Assembly: GCA_948144175.1 (NCBI GenBank)
Contig: CANXME010002679.1
Span: 62,001 to 126,000 of the forward strand
DNA length: 64,000 bases
Direction: 5' to 3'
Source of the DNA: Closterium sp. NIES-65
Taxonomy: Eukaryota > Streptophyta > Zygnematophyceae > Desmidiales > Closteriaceae
Positions 45,296 to 54,399 of the stretch are shown piece by piece. How positions within the stretch are numbered: the stretch's first letter is position 1; each line of letters starts with the position of its first letter. Under the pieces are notes generated by a model. That model had not been told where the DNA came from. It saw only the letters and a list, made by a program, of their open reading frames with translations, and did no database searches. The position numbers and the translations under genes are program-made.

Positions 45296-46850
45296 GGCTG
45301 CAAGGCATGCGCCTGCACACTGAGATGCAGCAGGGCGAATGGGGGGAGGGGGGCAGTGGCAAGGGGAGGAGGGTATAAGCGGAAGGAGGTGGGCAACAGC
45401 TGAATAAGTGGTAGAGCAACTGGAATCCAGAGAGAGGTGTGGAGAGGGCAAGTAAGGGGAAGAGGATGGCAGGAGGAGAAGGAAGACTAAATAGGTTTTG
45501 TAGTCGTAGCGGCTGCACAGTGAGGTGCGGCAGGGCAAGTGAGGGGAGAGAAGAAGTAGGAGCAGGACACGGAAGACATGTTCTGAGGTGCAGCATGTGA
45601 AGGAGGGGAGGAGCGGCAGTAGCAGGAGGCAGCAGTAGGTAGGTCCGTAGGAGGGAGTAAGTAAGATGTGTACTGAGTTATAACGCCTCGCTACCCACCA
45701 CGTCAAAACAAGGGTGTTAGAGAGTGCACCGAAGGTGAAAAGGCAGACAAATGGAGCACACGTGTACGAGGGTGAAGCAGATGGAGATGTGAGCGGTGGC
45801 GAGGAACAGCACATGAAGGAATAAGATGATAGCCAGACTGTAAGGCAAGGTGCCAGCGAGGTGAGAGGTGTGAGGCTTTGGGAGACCATGGCAGACTTGC
45901 GCACGAAGATCAAAAGCAGAAGTGGAAAGGAGTATGATCAGCAAGCGATTCATTTTCAGCCCTGAATCCTTGCCAGATAAACCGGTAAAGCTGACCACGA
46001 GGGGAAACATACAAACAGAGATGGAGTGAAAGTTGAGAGCTAGAGAATCATACAACATACAAAAAAGTGGCACACGGACGGAGGACGAGACCAGAGAGGA
46101 GGAAGAAATTTGCACCACAAAAATTCAGCACATATCAAAACGGGTGACCATGTGTGGTGTGGATATGTACGGCAAAGAAATGTCACCAGAGTCACACGGT
46201 TTCCAGACCTCAGTTTTGTTGTGTTGTCAAACAACAGAACATGCTGAGAGCAAGATGGCCGTCATCAGAGACAAGCGGGGAGTGAACGACTCCCAACACG
46301 AGATGCATATTAGGGGACAGAGGGAAGCCAAGATGAAAAGGAAGCAATACAAATGCTTGTTACTATTGCAAGAACTAACTTAGGGTTTCAAAGAAGAGGT
46401 GAAGAGGAGGGGACCGACGCCGTGCGGAACCATCGTTATCTTGATGCAATCGAGGCAGGTCACGCGCTGAGATAAGGTGACAGCACACGGTAGCACCATC
46501 GAGGGTCACTTGGAAGGGGCCATGACGTGATTTGGTGGCACCCTGGTCGAAATCTCTAGATCGGCGCACATCAAATACACGCAAAGCGGAGGGCGTGCGG
46601 CTCCGGGCCATCGTGTGACAACACGAGGAGGCTAAATTCGGAAATTGCGCGACTGACGTGTCGTCCACGGGCCTCTGACAGATTCCACCCTTGATGTGAT
46701 CGTCTGGACTGGATAAACTGAACCGCGAAGTTACCCTTGTTTCGGGTTTCACAACTGAGGAAGGCGGCGATACGTCGTTTCAATATACACGCTTGCATAA
46801 GCGGCAATGAGGTTGCGTCATTTTCGTCAAATGCATCTGTCGGAAAACCA
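45296..46850. other. Stretch without a confident gene
   Basis: Several ORFs of 100-140 codons exist on both strands. One minus-strand ORF contains a second hydrophobic leader-like start (M-N-R-L-L-I-I-L-L near 45,950). None has domain signs or a resolved exon structure, so I annotate nothing. Purine-rich sequence dominates 45,340-45,640. Confidence 0.5.
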
Positions 46851-46959
46851 ATCATCTGTGGCATCCCATCGGTTGCCTTCTCCTTCCTGCACTCACCCTC
46901 CCTCCTTTCTTCTTCCAAGCTCTGTTCCTCTAATACCTTACCTGCTCTGCCTCAACCAC
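46851..46959 (+). repeat. 109-bp direct repeat R1
   Basis: ATCATCTGTGGCATCCC ... CTGCCTCAACCAC matches 47377-47485 with only a few differences. On the minus strand it contains a GGTATTAGAGGAACAGAGC string that resembles a decayed LTR-retrotransposon primer-binding site. Confidence 0.85.
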
Positions 46960-47130
46960 TACCATGAGAAACCGGCTCCCACAGATGGCTGCTCACAGTG
47001 GCCTTGTCACCTAGGCAGGAATTAGCCGTAGAACGGTAACATGAATCCACTATAGAGAGCAAACAAACGAGAGAACAAACTAAGCAGTGAGTTCCTAGTC
47101 TATTTGAATCTCTACCCCGTGCTGCGCAGT

Positions 47131-47361
47131 TTCCCGTAACTCACATTGGGCTCTGCCCGCTAGGCTTTAGGATTGGCCCTTCAGATTGCCCAGGGCTCGC
47201 CCTTGAATTTGTCCCACCCTGCACCTCGCAAGTCCCTGAATCACCACTTTGCGTCACTCCCCACGCACCAAACTCACCTTCTACAGTACTTTGCATAACC
47301 CAACTACACCTACACTAGCAAGTAACTGAATCTATTGCAAACAATAATACATTCTGTGACA
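47131..47361 (-). repeat. 231-bp direct repeat L1 (putative LTR of Gag-only element)
   Basis: TTCCCGTAACTCAC ... ATTCTGTGACA matches 50293-50523 over the same 231 bp with about 8 substitutions. On the minus strand it starts TGTCACAG, a common LTR start, but ends GTTACGGGAA rather than CA. No matching target duplication is seen. Confidence 0.7.
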
Positions 47362-47376
47362 GCTGTCTTAAAACTC

Positions 47377-47485
47377 ATCATCTGTAGCATCCCATTGCTT
47401 GCCTTCTCCTTCCTGCACTCACCCTCCCTCCTTTCTTCTTCCAAGCTCTGTTCCTCTGATACCTTACCTGCTCTGCCTCAGCCAC
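47377..47485 (+). repeat. 109-bp direct repeat R2
   Basis: Second copy of R1, lying 16 bp inside L1. On the minus strand it reads AAGGTATCAGAGGAACAGAGC. Confidence 0.85.
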
Positions 47486-48138
47486 AACCTGCCCCCTCCA
47501 GAGCTCGTGCTCGGGTCTCCCGTGCACGTGTCACTGGACACTCTTGCTGAGGCCGAGTGCTTCTCTCCACAGCATCCGTCAGGCGGTTCCCGGTCTACGC
47601 TCTTCTCTGATTCCTCCGCACCAGCACTGTTGGACCCCTCAGGTCCTTCGTCTCCCTTCTCTGTGTGTCCAGTGCCACTTCCAGCATAGCCCTCGTTACA
47701 GGTATGCTCCCTGTCCCATGCCACCCAGTTCTCAGCCGCTCTCATTCCCACTGGTTCTGTCAGTACCTGTGTTGCTGGCTCCATCGACTCATCTGCCCAT
47801 GACTCTCCTTTAATCCCCGTTACTGTCTGCATGGCCTCTTGTTCTTTCTTACTCATCGCGACTCCCACTGTATCCTCCAGTCCTTTTCCTGCTGTCACGC
47901 ACTCCCATGCCCTCTCTTCCTTGCTCTCCCACTCTGCTTCTTCGTGCTTCTTGGCCGGGTCCCTCACCGGACCTTCCCATCCAGCTACCCATAGGCCACC
48001 TTGCCCCCGGTTACACGCTGCCTCTGCTGTTATGCTCCTCACATCCGCCTCGGGTCCTCTCATGACTTCTTTTCCCACATCTTCCCCCTTCAGCTCTAGA
48101 TGTTCTTCCCGCAGCTTTCTCACTTGCTGCTCCGCCAT
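47464..48138 (-). CDS. Possible C-terminal continuation of the Gag-only protein
   Basis: This 224-codon ORF is rich in Glu, Lys and Gly. Its frame opens just downstream of the minisatellite, with a coiled-coil-like start (A-E-Q-Q-V-R-K-L-R-E-E-H-L-E-L-K). It shares composition and short phrases (E-R-A-W-E-C) with the repeat region upstream, so it is probably the same reading frame after two indels. No protease, RT or integrase motif is present. Confidence 0.4.
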   Translation of the reverse strand: MAEQQVRKLREEHLELKGEDVGKEVMRGPEADVRSITAEAACNRGQGGLWVAGWEGPVRDPAKKHEEAEWESKEERAWECVTAGKGLEDTVGVAMSKKEQEAMQTVTGIKGESWADESMEPATQVLTEPVGMRAAENWVAWDREHTCNEGYAGSGTGHTEKGDEGPEGSNSAGAEESEKSVDREPPDGCCGEKHSASARVSSDTCTGDPSTSSGGGRLWLRQSR

Positions 48139-48179
48139 CCCACTTTCCTGCGCTTGCTTCTCTGCCTTTAGTGCACGTG

Positions 48180-48990
48180 CCCATGCCCCCCACTTTCTTG
48201 TCTTTTCCTTCTGCTTCTGCGGCTTTTGGTGCGCACTCCCATGCCCTCTTTTTCTTGGCTTTCCTTTCTGCTGCTACTGATGCCACTGCACGCGCCTGTG
48301 CCCCCACCTTCGCTTCTTTCCCTCCCTCTTCTGCTGCTGCTGCTACGCACGCCTGTGCTCCCACCTTCTCTTCTTTCCCTTCCTCTTCTGATGCTGCTGC
48401 TACACACTCCTGTGCCCCCACCTTCTCTTCTTTCCCTTCCTCTTCCATTGCTACTGCTACACACGCCTGTGCCCCCACCTGCTCTTCTTTCCCTTCCTCA
48501 TCTGCTGCTGCTGCTACACACGCCAGTGCCCCAACCTTCTCTTCTTTCCCTTCCCTTTCCGCTTCTACTGCTACACACGCCTGTGCCCCACCTCCTCTTC
48601 TTTCCCTTCCTCTTCTGCTGCTGCTTCTACACACGCCTGTGCCCCCACCTTTTCTTCTTTCCCTTCCTCTTCCGCTGCTGCTGCTACACACGCCTGTGCC
48701 CCCACCTTTTCTTCTTTCCCTTCCTCTTCCGCTGCTGCTGCTACACACGCCTGTGCCCCCACCTTCTCTTCTTTCCCTTCCTCTTCCGCTGCTGCCTCCA
48801 CACATGCCTGTGCCTCCACCCCTTCATCCACCACTTCCGCTTCCGCTGCTGCTAGTACACATGCTCTTGCCCCCACCAGCTCATCCTTTTCCTCTGCTTC
48901 CACTGTTGCTGGTACACACGCTCCTGCTCCCACCTTCTCGTCCTTCTCGTCTACTTCCGTTGCTGCTGGTGTTACTAACATGCACACCCA
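48180..48990 (-). repeat. 57-bp coding minisatellite (19-residue units)
   Basis: About 13 imperfect tandem copies of a 57-bp unit encode variants of K-V-G-A-Q-A-C-V-A-A-A-A-E-E-E-G-K-E-E. The most uniform copies are at about 48,590-48,800. The unit keeps frame (57 = 19 codons), but GTGCCCCACC near 48,590 lacks one C relative to its neighbours and shifts the frame there. Confidence 0.92.
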
Positions 48991-50142
48991 TGCCCCCACC
49001 TTACTCACTTGCTCCCTTCGCACGTCCCTACCCCCACTGCGCAGCCGCATGTCCGCATGGCCACGCAGCGCCGCACAGGAGCGTTCCGGCTCCTGCTCCA
49101 CTTCCTCCTCCTCGTACAACCCCGCTTGCCCCTGAGTTCTCTCTCCCAGCGTCTGCAGGTGGGCTCGTAACTGTTTGATCTGTTCCTCAATCTCCTCGGG
49201 TGATCTTCCTGCGTCTCGTACTTTCTCATAGCAGTTCCTTGCCCGATGCCCCTTTTTCCCACATTTCTCACAGCTCGGTACATCTGGGCAGTCCCTTCGG
49301 CGGTGCCCAGGCTTTCTGCACATATCGCAGTTCTTGCACTCCCTCCTGATATGCCCCTCCTGCCCGCACCTGTGGCACGTCCGTGTTTCTGCCTGCCTCT
49401 CCTGCCAGTGCTCCTCCCCACCCTCGTCCTCTTTTATCATCGCTGCAGCCCACCTAGGCCGCCCTTTCTCTGACACCTTCGACAGGTACGCCTCGTACCG
49501 CCTCTGCGCCAGCTCCACTTTCTCCGCCAGTTCAAACACCTCCTCCAGCGTTGCTTCAGCTCCTAACTCATAAACTCTCATTCTCAGTCCTCCACTTAGT
49601 CCTTCATCTAAACCCCCCAAAAACTTGCTAATCAACATACTGCTGTCCGTGCAGACCGCATCCTCTGCTAGATTAGTGAGCCTCCCAAAGTATGTGAGTA
49701 GTGATTCTGCCTCACCCCGCCTAAACTCCTGAAACTCTAGGATACGTTCGGCGGTGTGGCCCGGGAACTGTTTTCTGAGTTGCTCAAAGAACAGCATCGT
49801 GAGATCATCTCCATCCTCCTCTGCTCGCCTCAGCCACTCTGGCATCTTCATTTGGTACAGCGTTTCAGCTTCGCCCCCCAACGTATTCGGTAGGCTTAAG
49901 AAAAACTCTATAGGGTCCATTCCGCTTCTATCGCAGCGGTACTTCACATTTGCGATCTGCATCAGGTAATTCTTTAGGTTGGTTCCTGATCCTGCTTCCA
50001 CCTGAGGTGGGGCCTGCACACTCCACCTTCCCAACTCCCGAGTTCCTGAGAACTCATTCCTCCTGCTACTCTCTCCCCTCCTCTCCCTCAACTCCCTGCT
50101 TCTTGACTCTGTCCCATACAGCACTCGCTCAATTCCTTCCAT
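48571..50142 (-). CDS. Ty3/gypsy-like Gag with three zinc knuckles and a repeat tail, 523 codons
   Basis: ATG at 50142. Residues ~60-230 read as a retrotransposon Gag capsid (D-P-I-E-F-F-L-S-L, Q-L-R-K-Q-F-P-G-H-T, F-R-R-G-E-A-E-S-L). Three CCHC knuckles follow at 256-269, 272-285 and 291-304, each C-x2-C-x4-H-x4-C. A helical E-E-I-E-E-Q-I-K-Q-L segment follows, and from about residue 400 the 19-residue repeats run to the stop. The ORF probably continued further before a one-base loss near 48,590. Three knuckles with no protease/RT/integrase anywhere nearby make this a Gag-only unit. It lies between the 231-bp repeats L1 and L2, with the start 151 bp inside L2. It could be a non-autonomous element or a domesticated Gag. 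Confidence 0.75.
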   Translation of the reverse strand: MEGIERVLYGTESRSRELRERRGESSRRNEFSGTRELGRWSVQAPPQVEAGSGTNLKNYLMQIANVKYRCDRSGMDPIEFFLSLPNTLGGEAETLYQMKMPEWLRRAEEDGDDLTMLFFEQLRKQFPGHTAERILEFQEFRRGEAESLLTYFGRLTNLAEDAVCTDSSMLISKFLGGLDEGLSGGLRMRVYELGAEATLEEVFELAEKVELAQRRYEAYLSKVSEKGRPRWAAAMIKEDEGGEEHWQERQAETRTCHRCGQEGHIRRECKNCDMCRKPGHRRRDCPDVPSCEKCGKKGHRARNCYEKVRDAGRSPEEIEEQIKQLRAHLQTLGERTQGQAGLYEEEEVEQEPERSCAALRGHADMRLRSGGRDVRREQVSKVGAWVCMLVTPAATEVDEKDEKVGAGACVPATVEAEEKDELVGARACVLAAAEAEVVDEGVEAQACVEAAAEEEGKEEKVGAQACVAAAAEEEGKEEKVGAQACVAAAAEEEGKEEKVGAQACVEAAAEEEGKEEEVGHRRV

Positions 50143-50292
50143 GGCTGCCCTTCCTCCCCCAGCCCTTAACTATGACTGCTGCCGCCTTCTCTGCCCTGTC
50201 ATACTTGGGCTCCTCCCCCCCTGTCTCTCTCGAGCCTCCCCATATCTCTCCGATCCCCACCCTGGTCTCTCCCTCGTTTCAGGGGAATGTTC

Positions 50293-50523
50293 TTCCCGTA
50301 ACTCACATTGGGCTCTGCCCGCTAGGCTTTAGGATTGGCCCTTCAGATTGCCCTAGGCTCGCCCTTGAATTTGTCCCACCCTGCACCTCGCAAGTCCCTG
50401 AATCACCACTTTGCGTCACTCCCCACGCACCAAGCTCACCTTCTATAGTACCTCGCATAACCCAACTACACCTACACTAGCAAGTAACTGAATCTATTGC
50501 AAACAACAATACATTCTGTGACA
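50293..50523 (-). repeat. 231-bp direct repeat L2 (putative 5' LTR of Gag-only element)
   Basis: Same length and orientation as L1, about 3.5% diverged. It lies upstream of the Gag ATG on the minus strand. I see no standard primer-binding site right after it. Confidence 0.7.
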
Positions 50524-51026
50524 CATCGGGGGATAACAACCCGCGACGTTTGCCGACTCGCTAGTCGAAGCTGAGTCGTCACATTGCTTCTATAGTCGCA
50601 TGATCGTAGCAGGTCGCATCATTACCATTGCTCATCCAGCTTTGTTGTGTTGCAGCAACGTTTGACACTGACAGGTGTCTTCATTTCAGGTTGGGATTCA
50701 TTCGTGTTTGGGTTGATACTGCTGAATAATATAACTACTAAGTCTCATTTTCATTTTAGCATCCAGCACCACAAACGACTGCTGAGAACTGCCCTTTCAA
50801 CCAGCAATTGGACAGTTGGTGTGGGTGTTGTCTGAACCCACTCGGAGCCGAGTTCGCTAATTCGTGTTTCAGATAGGCCCTCGGACAATTTCACATCCGC
50901 CTCACGGCCTTGCAGCCAACTTGGCACAATCTCGCACCACTCTCTCATCTCATCAGTCATCCCATCTCGGAGTATGTTTGAACAAAACGGCTCTTGACTG
51001 CTCTTGATACTCACCAACCCAAGCAG
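50524..51026 (-). other. Stretch with one possible minus-strand exon (50751-51017)
   Basis: The minus-strand ORF 51017-50751 (88 codons) contains a protein-like segment (M-T-D-E-M-R-E-W-C-E-I-V-P-S-W, then S-E-T-R-I-S-E-L-G-S-E-W). No splice sites or relatives are established. The rest, 50,524-50,750, shows nothing recognisable. Confidence 0.3.
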
Positions 51027-51129
51027 ATGGCTTATGCGGCCCCAACTTTCCGCCCGTTAGGCAGCGTAACTAGTCAAACCCTAAGCCACCTAGGCAGGTT
51101 CACTCTACTCGACTCAGTTTCGTTTCCAG
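51027..51129 (+). CDS. Possible first exon of a plus-strand gene
   Basis: ATG 51027 opens 34 codons, rich in Ser/Thr/Leu, ending at a good donor TTCCAG|GTAAGTT. A second strong donor, CGCCAG|GTAAGTTT, is at 51328/51329. Downstream exons were not resolved. This could be an organelle-targeting N-terminus, but that is speculation. Confidence 0.3.
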
Positions 51130-52139
51130 GTAAGTTGCTGCTTTTCGTTTTCCTTTTTCTAACGCTTTGCGTTTTCTCTCCCCTACACCTCATTTCGTCC
51201 CTTACCAAGCAAGACTTTGACCCCCTCTCAACTCCCTTCTCATCCCTCTCAACCACTGAAGTTCTCTCTGCTCAACGTCCTTCACCTCTCGATTTCAACA
51301 TCTCAAGACAACATTCCCGCCAGGTAAGTTTCCCCGACCCTACAGAAGCTCCGTTTTCTCGCCGTAAATCCCAGCACAAACCCTCACGTTATCATGCCAA
51401 CACACTTCTGCCACGCTACCCAATCCTCCTCGTTAACCCCCCCCCATCCCCCTCTCGTTTCCCCTTCTCCCAGGTCCCTCGCTTGTGCAAGTTCGAAGCC
51501 CATGCCAACTGACCGCCCTCCCCCAACCACCCCCCTCCTCCTTACAATAATCACGAAGGCCGGCCTTGTCAGCCCACACTCCAGGTTGCTGGCTAAACTT
51601 AACCCGGTTTTTCCTCCTCCTTATCAGGCGGAACCTCTTCGTTCCCACGGTCCGCCATCTCCGGTTCCTCGCCTTTTCCTCCTCTCTGCACCGTGCCACG
51701 GCTCTCGGGGCGCCTCCGATTTCAGTTCCTTTCCCGCGCCCTGCCAGCTTGGCGCTGCCACCCCACGAATCCCTCCCTAGCCACCTCCGGCTCTGCCACT
51801 AACATGGCTTGGAGACTCGGCGCGCCGCCTAGGCCGCCAGTTTCAATTCCCGCTCGCATGCGTCTGGACCCTCGTAAGGTCCTGGGTTTCGGGAAGCCGA
51901 CTAGGCTGCCAGCCCACTTTCATGGCCTTAATTCCCTCGCCACGGCTCCGTAACTACCGTAACGTCTCTGTCCCCCCCGCTCTCCCCTCTCATCCCTTTC
52001 CTGCCCGCTCTCCACACACCCCCCATCCACGATGCCTCCTAGGTTCCCTTCGCTTATGGCCCATAGCTCGTCAGGAACTCATGCTGTCCGCCACTCCCCC
52101 TGCCCCTCCCTCCCCTCTCGCGGCCCTGCTCTCCCGCTC
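51130..52139 (+). other. Pyrimidine-rich stretch upstream of the TATA box
   Basis: The sequence is C/T-rich with scattered ORFs lacking domain signs. It may contain introns of the 51,027 exon and then the promoter region of the 52,222 ORF. A GGCGCGCCGCCTAGGCC-like GC-rich patch lies at about 51,818. Confidence 0.4.
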
Positions 52140-52148
52140 TATATATAA
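52140..52148 (+). promoter_or_regulatory. TATA box
   Basis: TATATATAA lies 74 bp before the ATG at 52222, in otherwise GC-rich sequence. That spacing fits a start site near 52,170-52,180 and a short 5' leader. Confidence 0.65.
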
Positions 52149-52221
52149 CAGACCTTTTTCTCCTTCTTGCATTCACTTCAGAATTTATATCCCTCCACGC
52201 CTCTCCTTCTCATCTTGCACT

Positions 52222-52658
52222 ATGGCAGAGCATACTCACAACTCCGACCAGACCATGTCCGCTGCCGAAGAGGATGCCCTCATCGCATCCGGAGAAGACC
52301 TCCTGGTGGAAGATCTGCCCGAAGGCCTGGTCGACCACCTCGCTGACTCTGCTGAGCTCCCCGTCGCAAAAAAACCGTGCTTTGACCCCGGCGCCAGCCA
52401 ATCCCCATCCCCCCCCTCCACCAACGTCACCGCCTCCCCCAAACCGGCCCAGGCGCATCAGGCGCGCTCACCCGCACCCCCTGCTGCTGCCGCTTCCAGC
52501 GCGCCACAGAGTGGCCCGTCGCCCTCGCAGACAGCCACCGCAAACGCCCCCAACGTCCCGGCAGGCCGCGCTGCTGCCTACGCGTCCGTCGCCTTGGGCT
52601 CAAACCCGTCCCTTGGGCTGCCCGCCTCGCCCATCGCCTCGCCCTTCCCGGGTACCCC
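52222..52658 (+). pseudogene. ORF truncated by a family A LTR insertion
   Basis: ATG 52222 opens 145 codons: an acidic N-terminus (A-L-I-A-S-G-E-D-L-L-V-E-D-L-P-E-G-L-V) and then a Pro/Ala/Ser-rich region. The frame then runs into the LTR at 52659 (F-P-G-T-P | LTR). The continuation would lie beyond the window, because the LTR is itself split by the family C element. I do not recognise the protein; such acidic then proline-rich starts occur in both host genes and retroelement Gag/ORF1 proteins. Confidence 0.55.
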
Positions 52659-53288
52659 TGTTGGGTGCAAATTCACATTGCACGACATCCTGCCGTCTGT
52701 TTGTACGAGTATGTGTGTGCGAATGCATTTGCGTGTGAATGGTATGTTCGTGTGTTTGTTTGCTTTCGCAATTTTCGCTTGAAGCATTTGCAGGTACTCG
52801 CACAATGTGCGCTTCGGCATAACATTGTACGCGCTATGAACAGTACAAGCAGAAAGGACGAGCTCGCAAAGGAACCCAAGATGGAAGCTTTGCGGTTCAA
52901 CTTACTTGATTGCGCAGATTCAGTTCTATCCAACTCGAAATTGTACTGTTTTGTTTGGTTGACTATAGTGTAGCAGGGCAGGCACTATAGGGGTACAATT
53001 TAGGTGAAGGTTGGATGTTGTTTGTCTGTATCTGCATGCTACAGGGCCAGGGGAAACCAGCGGAACCAGCATTTGGCTGGTTGGGCAAAGACAAAACAGG
53101 TTCTGTTTTTAGGACCTGAACCTGGTTGTTGTTTTCCCAGGTTGGAAAAACAGAACCAGAGGCTGTTTACCAACCTACCACCTGCTATTTTGTCCAGCCA
53201 GGTTGGTTCTGTTGCTTGGAATTATTTGGGATCATCCCTGGTTGTTCCCAGGTTGATTCCCAAGGTCCTTGCTAGCTAGAGCTATTTA
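52659..53288 (+). repeat. Family A LTR, left 630 bp, cut by family C
   Basis: The LTR begins TGTTGGG in plus orientation and matches other A LTRs to ...GAGCTATTTA, where family C starts. It is slightly diverged from the youngest LTRs (for example CACAATGTGCG and GAGGCTGTTTACC). The remainder should lie beyond the window end. It could be a solo LTR or the 5' LTR of a whole element. Confidence 0.93.
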
Positions 53289-54164
53289 TGTTATGTGATG
53301 CTATCATTTGCATTCACGTCTGTCTGCCTCCCATCATGTGTTCGTGCGTTGCATGTGTGAAATGAGCGTGCGCAAGAATTTGTGTTTTTCTATGGTTTTG
53401 ATTTTCTGAGTGTGTGTGAATGTTATTTGGCTTGAGCAGATATCTGAAGTGACTCCACTGCTCAAGATCTTTCCGACGAGCCAAGAATCGTCGCGATCGG
53501 AGCAATATCAAGAAAGTTACGAACGTTGGAGTTCGTATGCTTTCTGTACTTCGGTTGTGGCGACTATGGGAAGCTGTGGGGTTGACTCAATATGGGGTAC
53601 AGACTTTTGGGGGTTGGGAATTCGAACCCATCACTGTAGAATGCTGCCATGTGGTTGGGTGAAGCCAAACCAGGTTGGCAAGTGTGGCCAAGTGGGTTGA
53701 GGTGGATGGCATGAGTTGGGAAAGTGACAAATGTGAAAGTGGGGTTGCCTATGGGGAAGGGAATTGTGTGGCATGGGGTTTCCTTGGTTGGGGAATCTCT
53801 TGGGACCTTCCCTCTCGTCCTCCTCTTCCCTCCTACCTGGTTTAGTGCTACCCTAACTCTCTTGTGTGTAACTTTGTGGAACTTGTGAGAACCATTGTGA
53901 TTGAGTTAAGCATGTGGCAGCATACCCCCTAGTGCGCCGAAAATCATAACTCGAGATTTACTCCACCATTTGATACGATTCAAATTGGGACAGATAGCCC
54001 TGGTTACAGGCTACAACATACTCGAGTTGGAGACAATTCCAACGGTGCAAGTTTAGCCGACGACGTTTCTTGTGAACTCGACGACTCTGTCCAGAATTTC
54101 AAGCCAACGATTTTGAGAAATTTAGGCTCCTAATCTTCATTGACTCCGTCCTTAGTCTCTAACA
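53289..54164 (+). repeat. 5' LTR of family C
   Basis: The LTR is 876 bp with 5-bp inverted termini TGTTA/TAACA. The left boundary is fixed by the break in the A LTR and the right boundary by the primer-binding site two bases later. It is unrelated in sequence to the A LTR. Confidence 0.9.
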
Positions 54165-54399
54165 AGTGGTATCAGAGCGATTAAGGACCTTGTGGGGAGT
54201 CTACTGAAGTGTGAAGACCCTCCTAGACCCACCATGGCCTGTGGGCGTGCCTAAGTGGAGTTCTGGAGGTTGGATGTGACTTCCGCTAAGGGGAAACTCT
54301 GCCGAAATTTCGTTGGCGCCGTCACTTGTGAAAATATTGTGGATCTACATTGTGACCAGCAAAAGGGGGAGCTGAAACCTCTGATTGGGAGCAGAGGAG

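Noticed and set aside
46033-46383. 116-codon plus-strand ORF
   Set aside because: No recognisable motif, no promoter and no repeat relationship; not distinguishable from chance.
48171-49178. 335-codon plus-strand Pro/Leu/Thr-rich ORF
   Set aside because: Antisense shadow of the Gag-only protein's 57-bp repeats; the minus strand carries the zinc knuckles.
47131-50523. Calling the 231-bp repeats definite LTRs
   Set aside because: No matching target duplication, the minus-strand end is GGGAA instead of CA, and there is no clear primer-binding site. They are kept as putative only.
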